Shown: piece by piece, positions 53,936 to 62,715 of the stretch | How positions within the stretch are numbered: the stretch's first letter is position 1 | Layout: every line of letters starts with the position of its first letter | NCBI GenBank assembly: GCA_041694635.1 | Contig: JBDNHI010000010.1 | Location: 124,001-188,000 of the forward strand | DNA: 64,000 bases | Source: UBA969 sp041694635 | Lineage (GTDB): Bacteria > Planctomycetota > Planctomycetia > Gemmatales > Gemmataceae | Direction: 5' to 3' | Position numbers and translations under genes: made by a program | The notes under the pieces: model-generated | What the model was told of the DNA's origin: nothing | Databases searched by the model: none | What the model saw: only the letters and a program-made list of their open reading frames with translations

Positions 53936-55018
53936 ATGAACAAATCTTACCCATATTATTTAATGATCGGTTGGGTGCTATTTTCTGCTGGGTGTTTTCC
54001 AGAAAATAACATTCAGAAAGTCTTTAAGCAGCCACCCAAAGAAGGCTATTTATTTTGTATGTGGAATGCAGAAAACTTTTTTGACAACAAAGACAACCAT
54101 CGTAAAACTGTGCCCGACAAAGAGTACGATTCTTGGTTTGGTAATAACCCACAAGATTTTAAACTGAAACTTGACCATATTGTTGAAGTTTTATTAAAGA
54201 TGAATTTTGAAAATGGGCCTGATATTCTTGCCTTGGCAGAGATAGAGGAAGATTCCGATGTCCCTAGATTATTAATGGAGTCATTAAATTCCAAACTTCC
54301 GGAGACTTCAGAAAAATACAAGTACTTCGCATTTAAAAATCCTCATGGGGGCAGGTGTATTGCAACTTGTGTTATTAGCAAACTTCCAATCGATTCTAAC
54401 CGCGTCACACTGCTGGGTAAAAGAATACGCATTCTTCAAGTCCCGATAAAAGTTAATAATAAAGAATTAATTGTATTTGCAACGCATTGGACCTCCAAAC
54501 TTACCGACAAGGATGGGACGGGAAGGTCTAAATATGCCGATCAAATTTATGGCGCCTATAATTCGATGGCAAGAAGTAACCCAGAAATTGATGTTCTTGT
54601 TTGTGGAGACTTTAATGCAACGCCAGAGGAAGACTGTGTAAAAAAACACTTAAGAACAACCGCAACGGAGAAGGAAACCCTTGCTAAAAAAATGGAAGTT
54701 CTAGCCTCTTCCGATCCCTTACGCTGGTTAAACTATCCGCTTTTTAACCCTTTTTCAGACTGGCAAGAAAAGAAAATTGGCAGCATTTACTACCATAGTA
54801 AGTTTGAACTTTACGACCAAATTGTGGTTTCACCTGGTATGCTTGACAAAAAAGGCTGGAGTTGTGACCCTTCATCCGCTGAAGTCTACAGACATTCTCC
54901 TCCAGCTGATATCAAAGGGCATCCTTTTCGATTTGGTTCCGAGAAAGACACTAAACATGCACGAGGTTACAGCGACCATTTGCCTGTAACCATTCGATTG
55001 AAACTAGAGGAAGATTAA
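53936..55018 (+). CDS. endonuclease/exonuclease/phosphatase-family lipoprotein
   Basis: 360 residues. The lipobox SAGC places the lipidated Cys at ~20 after an uncharged hydrophobic stretch. EEP-fold marks: MWNAENFFDN, LALAEIEED (metal Glu), VCGDFNATPEE and the terminal GYSDHLPVTI (Asp-His pair). This fold includes DNase I, phosphodiesterases and sphingomyelinases; being an anchored periplasmic or surface enzyme, it may degrade nucleic acid or lipid headgroups. AAGG precedes ATG 53936. It is convergent with the next gene. Confidence 0.87.
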   Translation: MNKSYPYYLMIGWVLFSAGCFPENNIQKVFKQPPKEGYLFCMWNAENFFDNKDNHRKTVPDKEYDSWFGNNPQDFKLKLDHIVEVLLKMNFENGPDILALAEIEEDSDVPRLLMESLNSKLPETSEKYKYFAFKNPHGGRCIATCVISKLPIDSNRVTLLGKRIRILQVPIKVNNKELIVFATHWTSKLTDKDGTGRSKYADQIYGAYNSMARSNPEIDVLVCGDFNATPEEDCVKKHLRTTATEKETLAKKMEVLASSDPLRWLNYPLFNPFSDWQEKKIGSIYYHSKFELYDQIVVSPGMLDKKGWSCDPSSAEVYRHSPPADIKGHPFRFGSEKDTKHARGYSDHLPVTIRLKLEED

Positions 55019-55019
55019 A

Positions 55020-55625
55020 TTAGGGTGTTTTTTTTGTTTCGTCTTTGAGGGGTTTGTATTCCAGCAATTCTAATTCGTATATTTTTTTCCCTGCTTTCTC
55101 AACAGACATTTTTACCACCCCAACCTTAAGAGCATAGAAATTTTTAACTTGAAAGATTGTTCCTTTTTCATCTTTACTATCACAGGTAGTGATAAGGCAT
55201 TTAAACTTCCCTGCTGGAACAGTAATTTCTTCTTCGGTAAGAACAACATCAAGATTAATTTTACTGGTTTCAAAATCAAAATTTACAGGCCACTTTTCTC
55301 CAGCTTTTGCATTAGCCTTTAAAATGAGAGACCCTTTTTCGAATCTTCTACCATTTAGCGAATAACGAAAAACACCCTCGGTAGTAGTACCAATATGCTC
55401 AGAAGAAAACACCGATTTTTCGTCAGCGACTTCAACCAAGAAAGAAGGGTAATAACCGATTTTTTCTTCTCGAACCACGCGCTTGAAAATAGTTTTGTTG
55501 TTCGAATCCTTAAACTTCCAAGTTGCGCCTTCTTGTACAGGAAAATAATCATTCCCAAAGCTAATTTGGGTACTTACAAGAAAAAACAAGAAAGAAAACA
55601 TCAAATTTCTTAAAGCCGATTTCAT
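55020..55625 (-). CDS. secreted beta-rich protein of unknown function
   Basis: 201 residues from the ATG at 55623-55625 (GAGG seven bases upstream); a further ATG 12 bases earlier is less likely. Signal peptide ~1-25 (LMFSFLFFLVSTQISFG). The mature part begins YFPVQEGATWKFKDSNNK and closes with FYALKVGVVKMSVEKAGKKIYELELLEYKP, an opening and ending seen in many secreted planctomycete lipocalin-like proteins of unknown role. No catalytic residue pattern is visible. Confidence 0.65.
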   Translation of the reverse strand: MKSALRNLMFSFLFFLVSTQISFGNDYFPVQEGATWKFKDSNNKTIFKRVVREEKIGYYPSFLVEVADEKSVFSSEHIGTTTEGVFRYSLNGRRFEKGSLILKANAKAGEKWPVNFDFETSKINLDVVLTEEEITVPAGKFKCLITTCDSKDEKGTIFQVKNFYALKVGVVKMSVEKAGKKIYELELLEYKPLKDETKKTP

Positions 55626-55839
55626 AATACACCTCAAAATCTATTTACTTAAAGTCTTTACGATATTAGCTTTCCATCGATTACCTTAACTTATAAACTA
55701 ATTTAGGCTAGGTAAAAAGGAATTCACAGCATAATCCTTATTGAATCTATAAATTTGCTGTTATACTTATAAATGTGATAGTAGCCTTCCTCGATTTAAA
55801 ATCAAAGGAATTTGAGGCGTTAATTATTAGGAGTTTTTT

Positions 55840-56130
55840 ATGAACCCCGTTTTAGGCTTTATTGGTCTTGGTATGCAAGAGATGGTTATCCTTGCTGTTA
55901 TCGGTGTGCTTATCTTCGGCAGGAAACTTCCCGAAGTTGGGCGTTACCTAGGCAAAGGTATTGTCGAATTCAAAAAAGGTATTCGTGGAATTGAAGACGA
56001 TGTTGATATTGCATCTACATCATCTTCTTCGCAACAGGTCGATCAGCCAAAAGCCCCCCAAAAAATGTCTCCATCCACACCTAAGTTTGAAGATATCGGA
56101 AGCCCTGCTGAATCTAATCCCAAGGTTTAA
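55840..56130 (+). CDS. tatA: Sec-independent protein translocase TatA
   Basis: 96 residues. N-terminal membrane helix MQEMVILAVIGVLIFGRKLPE, then the TatA/E amphipathic helix VGRYLGKGIVEFKKGIRGIEDD with the FGxxKLPE-type hinge, then a P/S-rich tail. AGGAG at 55830s precedes ATG 55840. TatA forms the pore for folded proteins with TatC, which is not in this window; being alone, it may be a second TatA copy. Confidence 0.95.
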   Translation: MNPVLGFIGLGMQEMVILAVIGVLIFGRKLPEVGRYLGKGIVEFKKGIRGIEDDVDIASTSSSSQQVDQPKAPQKMSPSTPKFEDIGSPAESNPKV

Positions 56131-56157
56131 TCATCAAAATTCGGTCAATCTAAAATC

Positions 56158-56190
56158 AAAAAGGTCTTCTTATGAAGGCCTTTTTTCTTT
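56158..56190 (+). terminator. terminator after tatA
   Basis: AAAAAGGTCTTC (56158-56169) pairs with GAAGGCCTTTTTT (56174-56186), with one G.T pair, across TTAT; a T-run follows. It also has an A-tract on the other side, so it may serve the convergent DUF486 gene. Confidence 0.85.
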
Positions 56191-56203
56191 TAAGAAATGA
56201 TCC

Positions 56204-56545
56204 TTAATTTATTTTAAAATCGTCCCAAAATGCTACAACATCAGCTCCAACTATAATCATAAAAGAAATACGGTTTATTATAGTCGGTTTCTCGCCTAGA
56301 TAAAATGCTGCAAAAATCATAAAAACAGCTAAAGATATTACTTCTTGCATGATCTTAAGTTGTGATGCGGTGAAATAACTATGACCAAGACGCTTTGCAG
56401 GTACTTGTAGCGCATATTCAGGTACAGCAATACACCATCTCACCAAAATAACCAACCATAACGAGTATCCCTTAAATCTTAAGTTGCCATACCAAGCCAA
56501 GGTCATAAAAACATTTGAAAGAACTAAAAGCAAAATAGTCTACAT
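56204..56545 (-). pseudogene. DUF486 small membrane protein with amber stop at codon 2
   Basis: Four-helix DUF486/DMT-superfamily protein: LLLVLSNVFMTLAWYGNLRF, VPEYALQVPAKRLG, QLKIMQEVISLAVFMIFAAFYLGE. The natural start ATG at 56543-56545 has AGGG seven bases upstream and the next codons read TAG ACT ATT TTG CTT. In the family the N-terminus is usually MKTILLL, so a single A-to-T change (AAG to TAG) explains the stop. The rest is open for 109 codons from TTG 56531-56533. Either the gene is broken, TTG (far from the SD) is used at low level, or the base is a sequencing error. It follows the M81 gene with ~14 bp. Confidence 0.7.
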
Positions 56546-56558
56546 TTTTACACCCTAA

Positions 56559-58028
56559 TTAATGAGAAAAATCTTCAAAAGGAAACATCGGTTTCCTTCT
56601 ATTTTTGTAAGGCAACCTCTGCAAAGTTGCGCTGGTTACACCTTCTGTATCAACACGCACAAAACTTTTACATACAGCTTTATAGGCTGCAAGTGGGGCA
56701 TGGACTCCTTTTACAATTATCACCTTGTAATTAGCAGGATCAATCCCAAATGCAAGCAACTGATTGAGACTAAATGGCACCATCCGGCGAGAAGAAATTA
56801 TGAAAGTATTTCCTTCGGGAGTTGTAATAATAGCTGTTTTCCCTTGGTCGAATCGATTAATACCACCATGAGTGGGATTACTTTCAGAAAATTTTCCCTC
56901 GCCAAGAAAAACAACTTTTGCTGTAAGGTGCAACGGAACACCATGAAAATGATCACTCTTGGCACCAACAATAAAAGTTCGAGAATTCCCCAAGCCTAGT
57001 TTTATAGCCTCAGCAACGGTATCTGGATCAGCAATAACAGTAAAAAATGGAAAGACATTTTGTTCAATAAGTTCTTGGGCAAGGATAGTGCTATCTCCGG
57101 GAGACCCGCCACCAACATTATCGCCCATATCTAAAGCGCAAACAGGACTGGGCAAACTTTTCATCTGGGAAACCGATTCTATAACGCTAGGTAAAACCGG
57201 ATTGAATGCATTTTTCATATCCAACCACTGTTTTGCTAAAGAACTAGCATTTGCTTTAGCCAGTTCAAAGTCATTGTCTGCAACCACAGTTAATCCTGCA
57301 CCCATATGGGGCACATCGGAATAAGGGAATCCAAGGAAAATTGAAACTGCGATAATGCCTGGTGTTTCACGAACTTTTTGTACTTTATTTAGAAATGATA
57401 ACAAAGGTTCTTCACTGGTGTTTTGACTAAAGATATTAACTGCAAAAGGTAAAAATTCCGCTGCTTGTGTAGGAACAACTTTTTGCTTTAACACTGCGCC
57501 CATTAAATCGCCCGCTTCGATCCCTCGCTGGCGTTGATCCATATGGGGATTGGTTCGATAGCTTAAAAAAGCATCAACAGAGCTGACCTGCAACTGAGAT
57601 AAATTGCCATGCGGGTCCGCAGTTGCGATGATGGGTTTAGCCCCGATAGCTTTTCGAACTTTTTGGAGCCAAAAACCATCTGCATCTGGGGCATTTTCTG
57701 CAACCGTTGCGCCGTGCGGAGCAGCAAGAATGCCATCAAGTTTTCCAGCTTCTTGCAGGGCATAATCAAGGCGCTTCATAATAAAATCCCAAGAAACTGC
57801 ATCAATTATGCCATAGGGAAGAGCCCGAGCTACAAATAAAGGGACAGCCTCGATGCCTTGCTGCCCAAGGCTATGAAAAAAACCTCCTATTTCATGATGT
57901 GAATCGTAAAACTTCTCGCGAACCTCTACACCCTCTGCAAGAATATCGTTTTGAAAATCCTTAAGGGTTGTTTTGTTTTGTATAAAAGTGTTAGACTCCT
58001 GCAGAATACCAACTATGCCTATGCGCAT
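56559..58028 (-). CDS. M81-family metallopeptidase-like protein (MlrC-type)
   Basis: 489 residues from the ATG at 58026-58028 (GAGGGG seven bases upstream); the frame is open another 97 codons but that part has no support and overlaps the divergent gene. MlrC marks: RIGIVGILQESNTF at the start, GILAAPHGATVAENAPDADGFWL, ATADPHGNLS and SYRTNPHMDQRQRG (zinc ligands Asp/His), ALDMGDNVGGGSPGDST. MlrC degrades microcystin fragments in sphingomonads; planctomycete members are of unknown substrate. It is divergent from RraA with 86 bp between starts. Confidence 0.87.
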   Translation of the reverse strand: MRIGIVGILQESNTFIQNKTTLKDFQNDILAEGVEVREKFYDSHHEIGGFFHSLGQQGIEAVPLFVARALPYGIIDAVSWDFIMKRLDYALQEAGKLDGILAAPHGATVAENAPDADGFWLQKVRKAIGAKPIIATADPHGNLSQLQVSSVDAFLSYRTNPHMDQRQRGIEAGDLMGAVLKQKVVPTQAAEFLPFAVNIFSQNTSEEPLLSFLNKVQKVRETPGIIAVSIFLGFPYSDVPHMGAGLTVVADNDFELAKANASSLAKQWLDMKNAFNPVLPSVIESVSQMKSLPSPVCALDMGDNVGGGSPGDSTILAQELIEQNVFPFFTVIADPDTVAEAIKLGLGNSRTFIVGAKSDHFHGVPLHLTAKVVFLGEGKFSESNPTHGGINRFDQGKTAIITTPEGNTFIISSRRMVPFSLNQLLAFGIDPANYKVIIVKGVHAPLAAYKAVCKSFVRVDTEGVTSATLQRLPYKNRRKPMFPFEDFSH

Positions 58029-58114
58029 AATAGTGCCCCTCATTACATCAGGTTTAAAACTAGTAAAAATGCAGTTTGAATGGAAAAACTGAGAAGAGCA
58101 AGGAGATTTTTGCC

Positions 58115-58780
58115 GTGTTACCAACCAATCATAATTTTGAACAATTAAGAAGCAAACTTTACAGCGCGGTGGTAAGCGATGTTTTGGATGCTTTAGACTC
58201 TCATAACCATGTACTAAGGTGCCAACTTCCTCAATTAACCGGCGCCAAAGACAAAGTCTTAATAGGAAGATGCAAGACAACTCTATGGGCAGATATGGCA
58301 CACGAGGATTCGAAACCATACGAACTTGAACTTAAGGCTGTAGATTCCTGCAAGCAAGACGATGTATTCATTGCTGCTGCAAATGGGTCGCATCGATCAG
58401 CGCTTTGGGGGGAATTGCTTACCACGGCATCGATGCGGACAGGAAGCGTAGGAGCAATTGTTGATGGATTAGTTCGAGACCAAACGAAAATGAATTCGAT
58501 GAATTTTCCTGTATTTGCCAAAGGGGCTAGCCCACTCGACAGCAAGAATAGGCAAAAGGTAATCGATCTTGATGTTCGGGTAGAAATCGGGGGTTGTTTG
58601 ATATACCCTGGGGACATAATTATTGCAGATAATGATGGAATCGTAATTATACCCCAAGAATTTGAAGAAGAAACAATTGCTCGGGCACTCGAAAAAGTGT
58701 CTGCGGAAAACATCGTCCGCGATGCAATTAAAAATGGTTTAAGTGCAACGGCTGCGTTTAAAAAGTATGGTGTCTTATAA
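58115..58780 (+). CDS. RraA-family protein (HMG/CHA aldolase-like)
   Basis: 221 residues from GTG 58115, with AGGAG at 58101-58105; a TTG 39 bases earlier lacks an SD. Family core: GSHRSALWGELLTTASMRTGSVGAIVDGLVRD, containing the G-x-W/A-GEL and DGxxRD metal/substrate residues, then PVFAKGASPLDSK and ADNDGIVIIPQE. Members are 4-hydroxy-4-methyl-2-oxoglutarate-type aldolases or RNase E regulators; with a transporter downstream, the aldolase or catabolic role is more likely. It sits 38 bp ahead of the MFS gene. Confidence 0.87.
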   Translation: MLPTNHNFEQLRSKLYSAVVSDVLDALDSHNHVLRCQLPQLTGAKDKVLIGRCKTTLWADMAHEDSKPYELELKAVDSCKQDDVFIAAANGSHRSALWGELLTTASMRTGSVGAIVDGLVRDQTKMNSMNFPVFAKGASPLDSKNRQKVIDLDVRVEIGGCLIYPGDIIIADNDGIVIIPQEFEEETIARALEKVSAENIVRDAIKNGLSATAAFKKYGVL

Positions 58781-58818
58781 TTCTAGGTTTTAAATCACTC
58801 GATTAGAGCACTCTTTTA

Positions 58819-60126
58819 ATGCAAGAAAAAACGGTAGTAAACGAAATCACCCAGAAAATATTATTCAAAATTTCTTGGAGGCTAATCCCTCTTCTTTTTT
58901 TAAGTTATGTTTGTGCTTACCTTGATCGAATTAATGTTGGGTTTGCAGCTAAGCAATTAAAAGAGGATTTACATTTTAGCGATTCCGTTTATGGATTAGG
59001 CGCAGGAATCTTTTTCTTAGGGTATGCCCTATTTGAAATACCCAGCAATGTAATTATGGAAAAAGTTGGTGCAAGACGCTGGATTGCCAGAATTATGATT
59101 TCTTGGGGAATTATTTCAGGCGCTACAGCCTTTGTTAATTCTCCCGAATCTTTTTATGTTATGCGCTTTTTGTTAGGCATTGCAGAAGCTGGATTCTTCC
59201 CGGGCATTATTTTATACCTAACCTACTGGTTTCCACCTAGTGAGCGAGGCAAATCTATCTCCAGATTTATGACCGCCATCCCACTTTCAGGCTTAATAGG
59301 TGGACCGATTTCAGGCGCTTTACTTAACCTCGATGGAATCGCAAACCTTTATGGCTGGCAATGGATGTTCCTTGTCGAAGCTCTCCCATCACTGCTAATG
59401 GGTTTCTACATTTTCTTTTTCCTTCCCAATAGCCCCGCAGGAGCAAAATGGCTGACCCTTGAAGAAAAGACCTTGCTGGCCGATGCGATAAAAGAACAAG
59501 AAGACGAATTACATAAAGAAAGCGACAAACCAAAAGCCTATGCAGCGTTTTTCTCCTTACCAGTTTGGCACATGTGCTTGATTTATTTTTTTCAGGTGAC
59601 AGGCTTATACGGAATAGGATTATGGTTGCCAGATTTACTTCGCTCTGCTACCCATCAGGGAAATATTGCAACGGGTTTTTTAACAGCAATTCCATTCCTT
59701 GCCGGTGCCATTAGTATGGTTTTTTGGGGCTGGAATTCGGATCGAAAGCAAGAGCGAAAATGGCATTTAATAGCAGGAAATTTATTAGGATCAGGTGGGT
59801 TCATCATAGCAGGATCAAACCCAGACAGTTTAACTTGGGCCTTATTTGGGATGACGGTTGCAAGTATGGGAGTTCATGCAACCTTTGGGCCATTTTGGGC
59901 GTTAAAAACAACTCTCTTAGCACCCGGAATAGCTGCCATTGGCATTGCTTTAATCAATTCTATGGGCAATTTAGGTGGCTTTATGGGGCCTTCCATCACT
60001 GGTTTTCTTAAACAACAAACTGGCAGCCTTTCACTTGGCCTTATTCTTTACGGAAGCACCTCGTTTATTGCAGCATTTTTACTTCTATTTCTGCAATTAA
60101 AAGCGGTAAAGGGCAAAAACTATTAA
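58819..60126 (+). CDS. ACS-family MFS transporter (organic anion:H+ symporter type)
   Basis: 435 residues, 12 helices. Signature of the anion:cation symporter branch: SYVCAYLDRINVGFAAKQLKEDL in helix 1, IFFLGYALFEIPSNVIMEKVGARRWIARIM, and RFLLGIAEAGFFPGIILYLTYWFPPSERGK. This branch imports glucarate, galacturonate, phthalate, tartrate or allantoate. With the RraA-family gene before it and the M81 gene diverging, it probably feeds an acid substrate into that pathway. ATG 58819 has no clear SD. Confidence 0.92.
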   Translation: MQEKTVVNEITQKILFKISWRLIPLLFLSYVCAYLDRINVGFAAKQLKEDLHFSDSVYGLGAGIFFLGYALFEIPSNVIMEKVGARRWIARIMISWGIISGATAFVNSPESFYVMRFLLGIAEAGFFPGIILYLTYWFPPSERGKSISRFMTAIPLSGLIGGPISGALLNLDGIANLYGWQWMFLVEALPSLLMGFYIFFFLPNSPAGAKWLTLEEKTLLADAIKEQEDELHKESDKPKAYAAFFSLPVWHMCLIYFFQVTGLYGIGLWLPDLLRSATHQGNIATGFLTAIPFLAGAISMVFWGWNSDRKQERKWHLIAGNLLGSGGFIIAGSNPDSLTWALFGMTVASMGVHATFGPFWALKTTLLAPGIAAIGIALINSMGNLGGFMGPSITGFLKQQTGSLSLGLILYGSTSFIAAFLLLFLQLKAVKGKNY

Positions 60127-60160
60127 AAAATGCCTTAGGTATTAACCCAAGGCACTTTGA
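60125..60160 (+). terminator. likely terminator after MFS gene
   Basis: TGCCTTAGG (60131-60139) and CCCAAGGCA (60146-60154) pair with one mismatch, with an A-run before and ACTTTGATTTG after. It may act on both converging transcripts. Confidence 0.55.
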
Positions 60161-60185
60161 TTTGTTCGTTTTAAATGCACCTCAA

Positions 60186-60770
60186 TTAATCGCGGAAAAT
60201 ACCGTGGCATTCTACACAACTATCGCTCAACATTTTTGCACCCTTTTTAACACCATCCGAATCACCCTTTAATGATGAAGCTGAAAGATCTTTAGAACCT
60301 TGACGCATCTTTTCTACGAATTCTTTCCATTTCTTTGGGTCTTTCTCACCCTTCTTTTCTTTAGGCGTATGGGCCTCTGTCAATTCTGCCAAAATCAAAG
60401 AAACATCACCCATATGAGCATAAGCTTTGCCATTCTTGGCCAAATCAGCTTTGTCAGGGGCTTTTTTCATAAGACTAGGAAGCTTCGCTTCAATACCGTC
60501 AGGAAGAATAGCGCCCGCTTTATCGCCGGCCCCAATTCCACCCTTCGTACGAAGTTTAAAAACATGCATTAACTCGTCAAGGGAATACTTTTTAGCAAGT
60601 TCTGCAATTGCCTTAGGATCAGACTTGGCGCCAACTAACTTGAGAACCGCGGGATTAACTTCCTTGGCATCTTCATAATAAAATGCTGATTTACCTTCGG
60701 AAGTAATCATCGTAAAAAGCCCGAGGGCAAGGAAAGAACCAAAGACGCCAATTTTCTTAACCATGTTCAT
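60186..60770 (-). CDS. secreted class II-like c-type cytochrome
   Basis: 194 residues from the ATG at 60768-60770 (GGAG six bases upstream). Signal peptide ~1-26 (KKIGVFGSFLALGLFTMI). The protein is helical and ends with CVECH at 185-189, only five residues before the C-terminus: the place of the haem site in cytochrome c'-type four-helix bundles. A periplasmic electron carrier or gas-binding role is plausible. Lys/Glu-rich central helices (TPKEKKGEKDPKKWKEFVEKM) are unusual. It stands alone. Confidence 0.75.
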   Translation of the reverse strand: MNMVKKIGVFGSFLALGLFTMITSEGKSAFYYEDAKEVNPAVLKLVGAKSDPKAIAELAKKYSLDELMHVFKLRTKGGIGAGDKAGAILPDGIEAKLPSLMKKAPDKADLAKNGKAYAHMGDVSLILAELTEAHTPKEKKGEKDPKKWKEFVEKMRQGSKDLSASSLKGDSDGVKKGAKMLSDSCVECHGIFRD

Positions 60771-60982
60771 TCGAGTCTCCAAAATAGAAAGCCTTAGTAA
60801 AGTTCACAGCCACAGAATTAAACTATTGAAACCATCGCATTTGCGATAAAATTTCACACCTACTTTGTTTTTCTTGTTTAACGAAACGAGGAAAATCGGC
60901 AGGCTAAATAATCATAGAGCCATAAAAATTCTGAACAAGTCTATTCTTAATAAAAGTTTGAATCAAATTTACAAAAATTTAA

Positions 60983-61012
60983 CAAAAAAGCCCAGAGGAA
61001 CCTCTGGGCTTT
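60983..61012 (-). terminator. terminator of the TRASH-tailed secreted protein gene
   Basis: AGCCCAGAGG (60989-60998) and CCTCTGGGCT (61001-61010) form a perfect 10-bp stem with a two-base AA spacer (the outer pairs close a slightly larger loop). Read on the minus strand it is followed by TTTTTGTT. Confidence 0.85.
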
Positions 61013-61043
61013 CTATATCTAAACAAAATCAAGCTAAGAATTA

Positions 61044-61751
61044 TTAGCCACCCGCCTTTTTAGCCTTGAATTCTTTAACATACTTATCAGGATTTTCGTT
61101 AAACGCATCTTTACACCCCGAACAGCATACATAAAAAGTTTCGCCTTTATAGGCAATAGCCATCGTACCTAAACCACCACTTACAACACATTCGGTTTTC
61201 TTATCTTTGGCACCAAGGCTCATACCTTCTTTAGTAGCTGCGACCATATATTCTTTAATGAATAATGTTTTCCCTGATTCTTTTCGAGAATAATTGTAAA
61301 TAAAACGAACCCCTTCAGCCGCATTATTCATTTCTAACTTCTGCGTTTCTTTGGTTTTAGGATCTACCCGCTCGAGAGAAAGAATATCCTTGCTAAGTTT
61401 TCCTTCGAAAACCATTTTGTTATCTTTAGGATCGGTTGCGGAGAACTGATAATTTTTTTTATCAGCGTTCCACTTTAATTCACCATTTTTAAAATACTTA
61501 CCATCTTTTACTTCCAAAGTAAGCCAAGCATCTTCGCCTTTAAAGCGCCAACCCCATTGAAAAGTTTCCGTCCAGATATTTTTTGATGCTTTGGAGTTTG
61601 GAGGTGGTCCGCCATTACCTTTCCATTGTCCAATAAAGTCTTGGAGTTTCTGCAACGCTTCTTTGTTAGCTTCAGAAGTTTTGTCTGCAGCAAGGCAAAG
61701 GCTAAAACTAAGGCACATAAAGAGTGCTGCAAAGATCAATTTTCTAATCAT
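61044..61751 (-). CDS. secreted protein with C-terminal TRASH/YHS-like metal motif
   Basis: 235 residues. Signal peptide ~1-21 (LIFAALFMCLSFSLCLAA). Residues ~35-175 form a beta-rich lipocalin-like domain (LQDFIGQWKGNGGP, WGWRFKGEDAWLTLEVKDGKY, NYQFSATDPKDNKMVFEG). The tail (~187-228) reads TECVVSGG...GETFYVCCSGCKDAFNENPDKYV, the TRASH/YHS pattern with Cys residues spaced to bind a metal such as copper or zinc. Role: possibly periplasmic metal sensing or handling, inferred. AGGAAG precedes the ATG at 61749-61751. Confidence 0.75.
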   Translation of the reverse strand: MIRKLIFAALFMCLSFSLCLAADKTSEANKEALQKLQDFIGQWKGNGGPPPNSKASKNIWTETFQWGWRFKGEDAWLTLEVKDGKYFKNGELKWNADKKNYQFSATDPKDNKMVFEGKLSKDILSLERVDPKTKETQKLEMNNAAEGVRFIYNYSRKESGKTLFIKEYMVAATKEGMSLGAKDKKTECVVSGGLGTMAIAYKGETFYVCCSGCKDAFNENPDKYVKEFKAKKAGG

Positions 61752-61852
61752 CAGAATACTTCCTATTTGATAGTAACATTTTAAAACAAATACTGAGGAC
61801 TCATCATAAAGCAGCGGGCAAACTTTTTACAATAGAATCTTAAATTAAATAA

Positions 61853-62701
61853 TTAATTCCCCTTGGAATTTGTTAAAAGGTAATGGGCTTTTTTTTCACA
61901 ATTAACCATATAACTCATACTTTGGGTAGCAATAGTTTCGGGGTCTGGTTTGTAATCAAAGACCTCAACCGAAACCCAATGGTCATATTTCTTTTCCAAT
62001 AGTGCTTGAAAAATAGGGACAAAATCGACATTCCCAAATCCTGGGCCTCGTAAATTATGATCATTAGCGTGGAAATGCCCAGTCCTTCCAATAAATTCCT
62101 TGATCACCTCGGTTGTTGGACTTGTTTCCGTTGACATTGCTTTAACATCTAAATGTAAACAAAAACTTGGATGATTAATTTTATCTAAAATATCGGCACC
62201 TTCTTTTGCAGTGTTTAAGAAATCGGCATCGGGTGGGGATAAAGGTTCCAAGCAAACCTTAACCCCAGTTTTTCCAATTCCTTCGATAGTTCTTTTTAAA
62301 GTATCCACCGCAAATTCTGTTGCTTTTTCTTTGGAATAACCTGCAGGAATTCTCCTTTGTGCAGGGGAACCCAACACCAAGATGTTCCCTCCCAACTCTT
62401 GGCAAGCCTTTGCAAGTTCAACCAAATAATTAGCTGTTGCTTTTCGAATCTGAATTTCGGGGGAAGTCAGGCAAAACCCCTCAGTTTTAGCTAATAGCCA
62501 GTGGAGGCCAATAATTTTAATGCCTTCAACCTCTGCTTCTTTTTTTAATTTGGCCCGCGTCAGGCTTGATACCGAGGTGATTAAATTTGCTAGGGTAAAA
62601 GGTGCGATTTCTAAACCTTGATAACCCGCTGATTTGATAAAACCACAAATCCGTGCGTGTTCCCAATTTTCAAAAGTTTCATTACAAATAGCGTATTTCA
62701 T
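61853..62701 (-). CDS. sugar phosphate isomerase/epimerase (AP-endonuclease-2 TIM barrel)
   Basis: 282 residues. Xylose-isomerase-like TIM barrel: GFIKSAGYQGLEIAPFTL in strand 1-2, a metal Glu in KVCLEPLSPPDADFL, FCLHLDVKAMS with an Asp ligand, GHFHANDHNLRGPGFGNVDF with His/Asp ligands, and WVSVEVFDYKPD. It is likely a divalent-metal ketose/aldose epimerase; planctomycetes carry many copies. SD GAGGGA precedes the ATG at 62699-62701. It starts 14 bp after the protease stop, so the two form an operon. Confidence 0.88.
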   Translation of the reverse strand: MKYAICNETFENWEHARICGFIKSAGYQGLEIAPFTLANLITSVSSLTRAKLKKEAEVEGIKIIGLHWLLAKTEGFCLTSPEIQIRKATANYLVELAKACQELGGNILVLGSPAQRRIPAGYSKEKATEFAVDTLKRTIEGIGKTGVKVCLEPLSPPDADFLNTAKEGADILDKINHPSFCLHLDVKAMSTETSPTTEVIKEFIGRTGHFHANDHNLRGPGFGNVDFVPIFQALLEKKYDHWVSVEVFDYKPDPETIATQSMSYMVNCEKKAHYLLTNSKGN

Positions 62702-62715
62702 TGAATTCCCTCAAC

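Noticed and set aside
58029..58319. 97-codon N-terminal extension of the M81 protein
   Set aside because: A strong SD supports ATG 58028, the family starts there, and the extension overlaps the RraA gene on the other strand.
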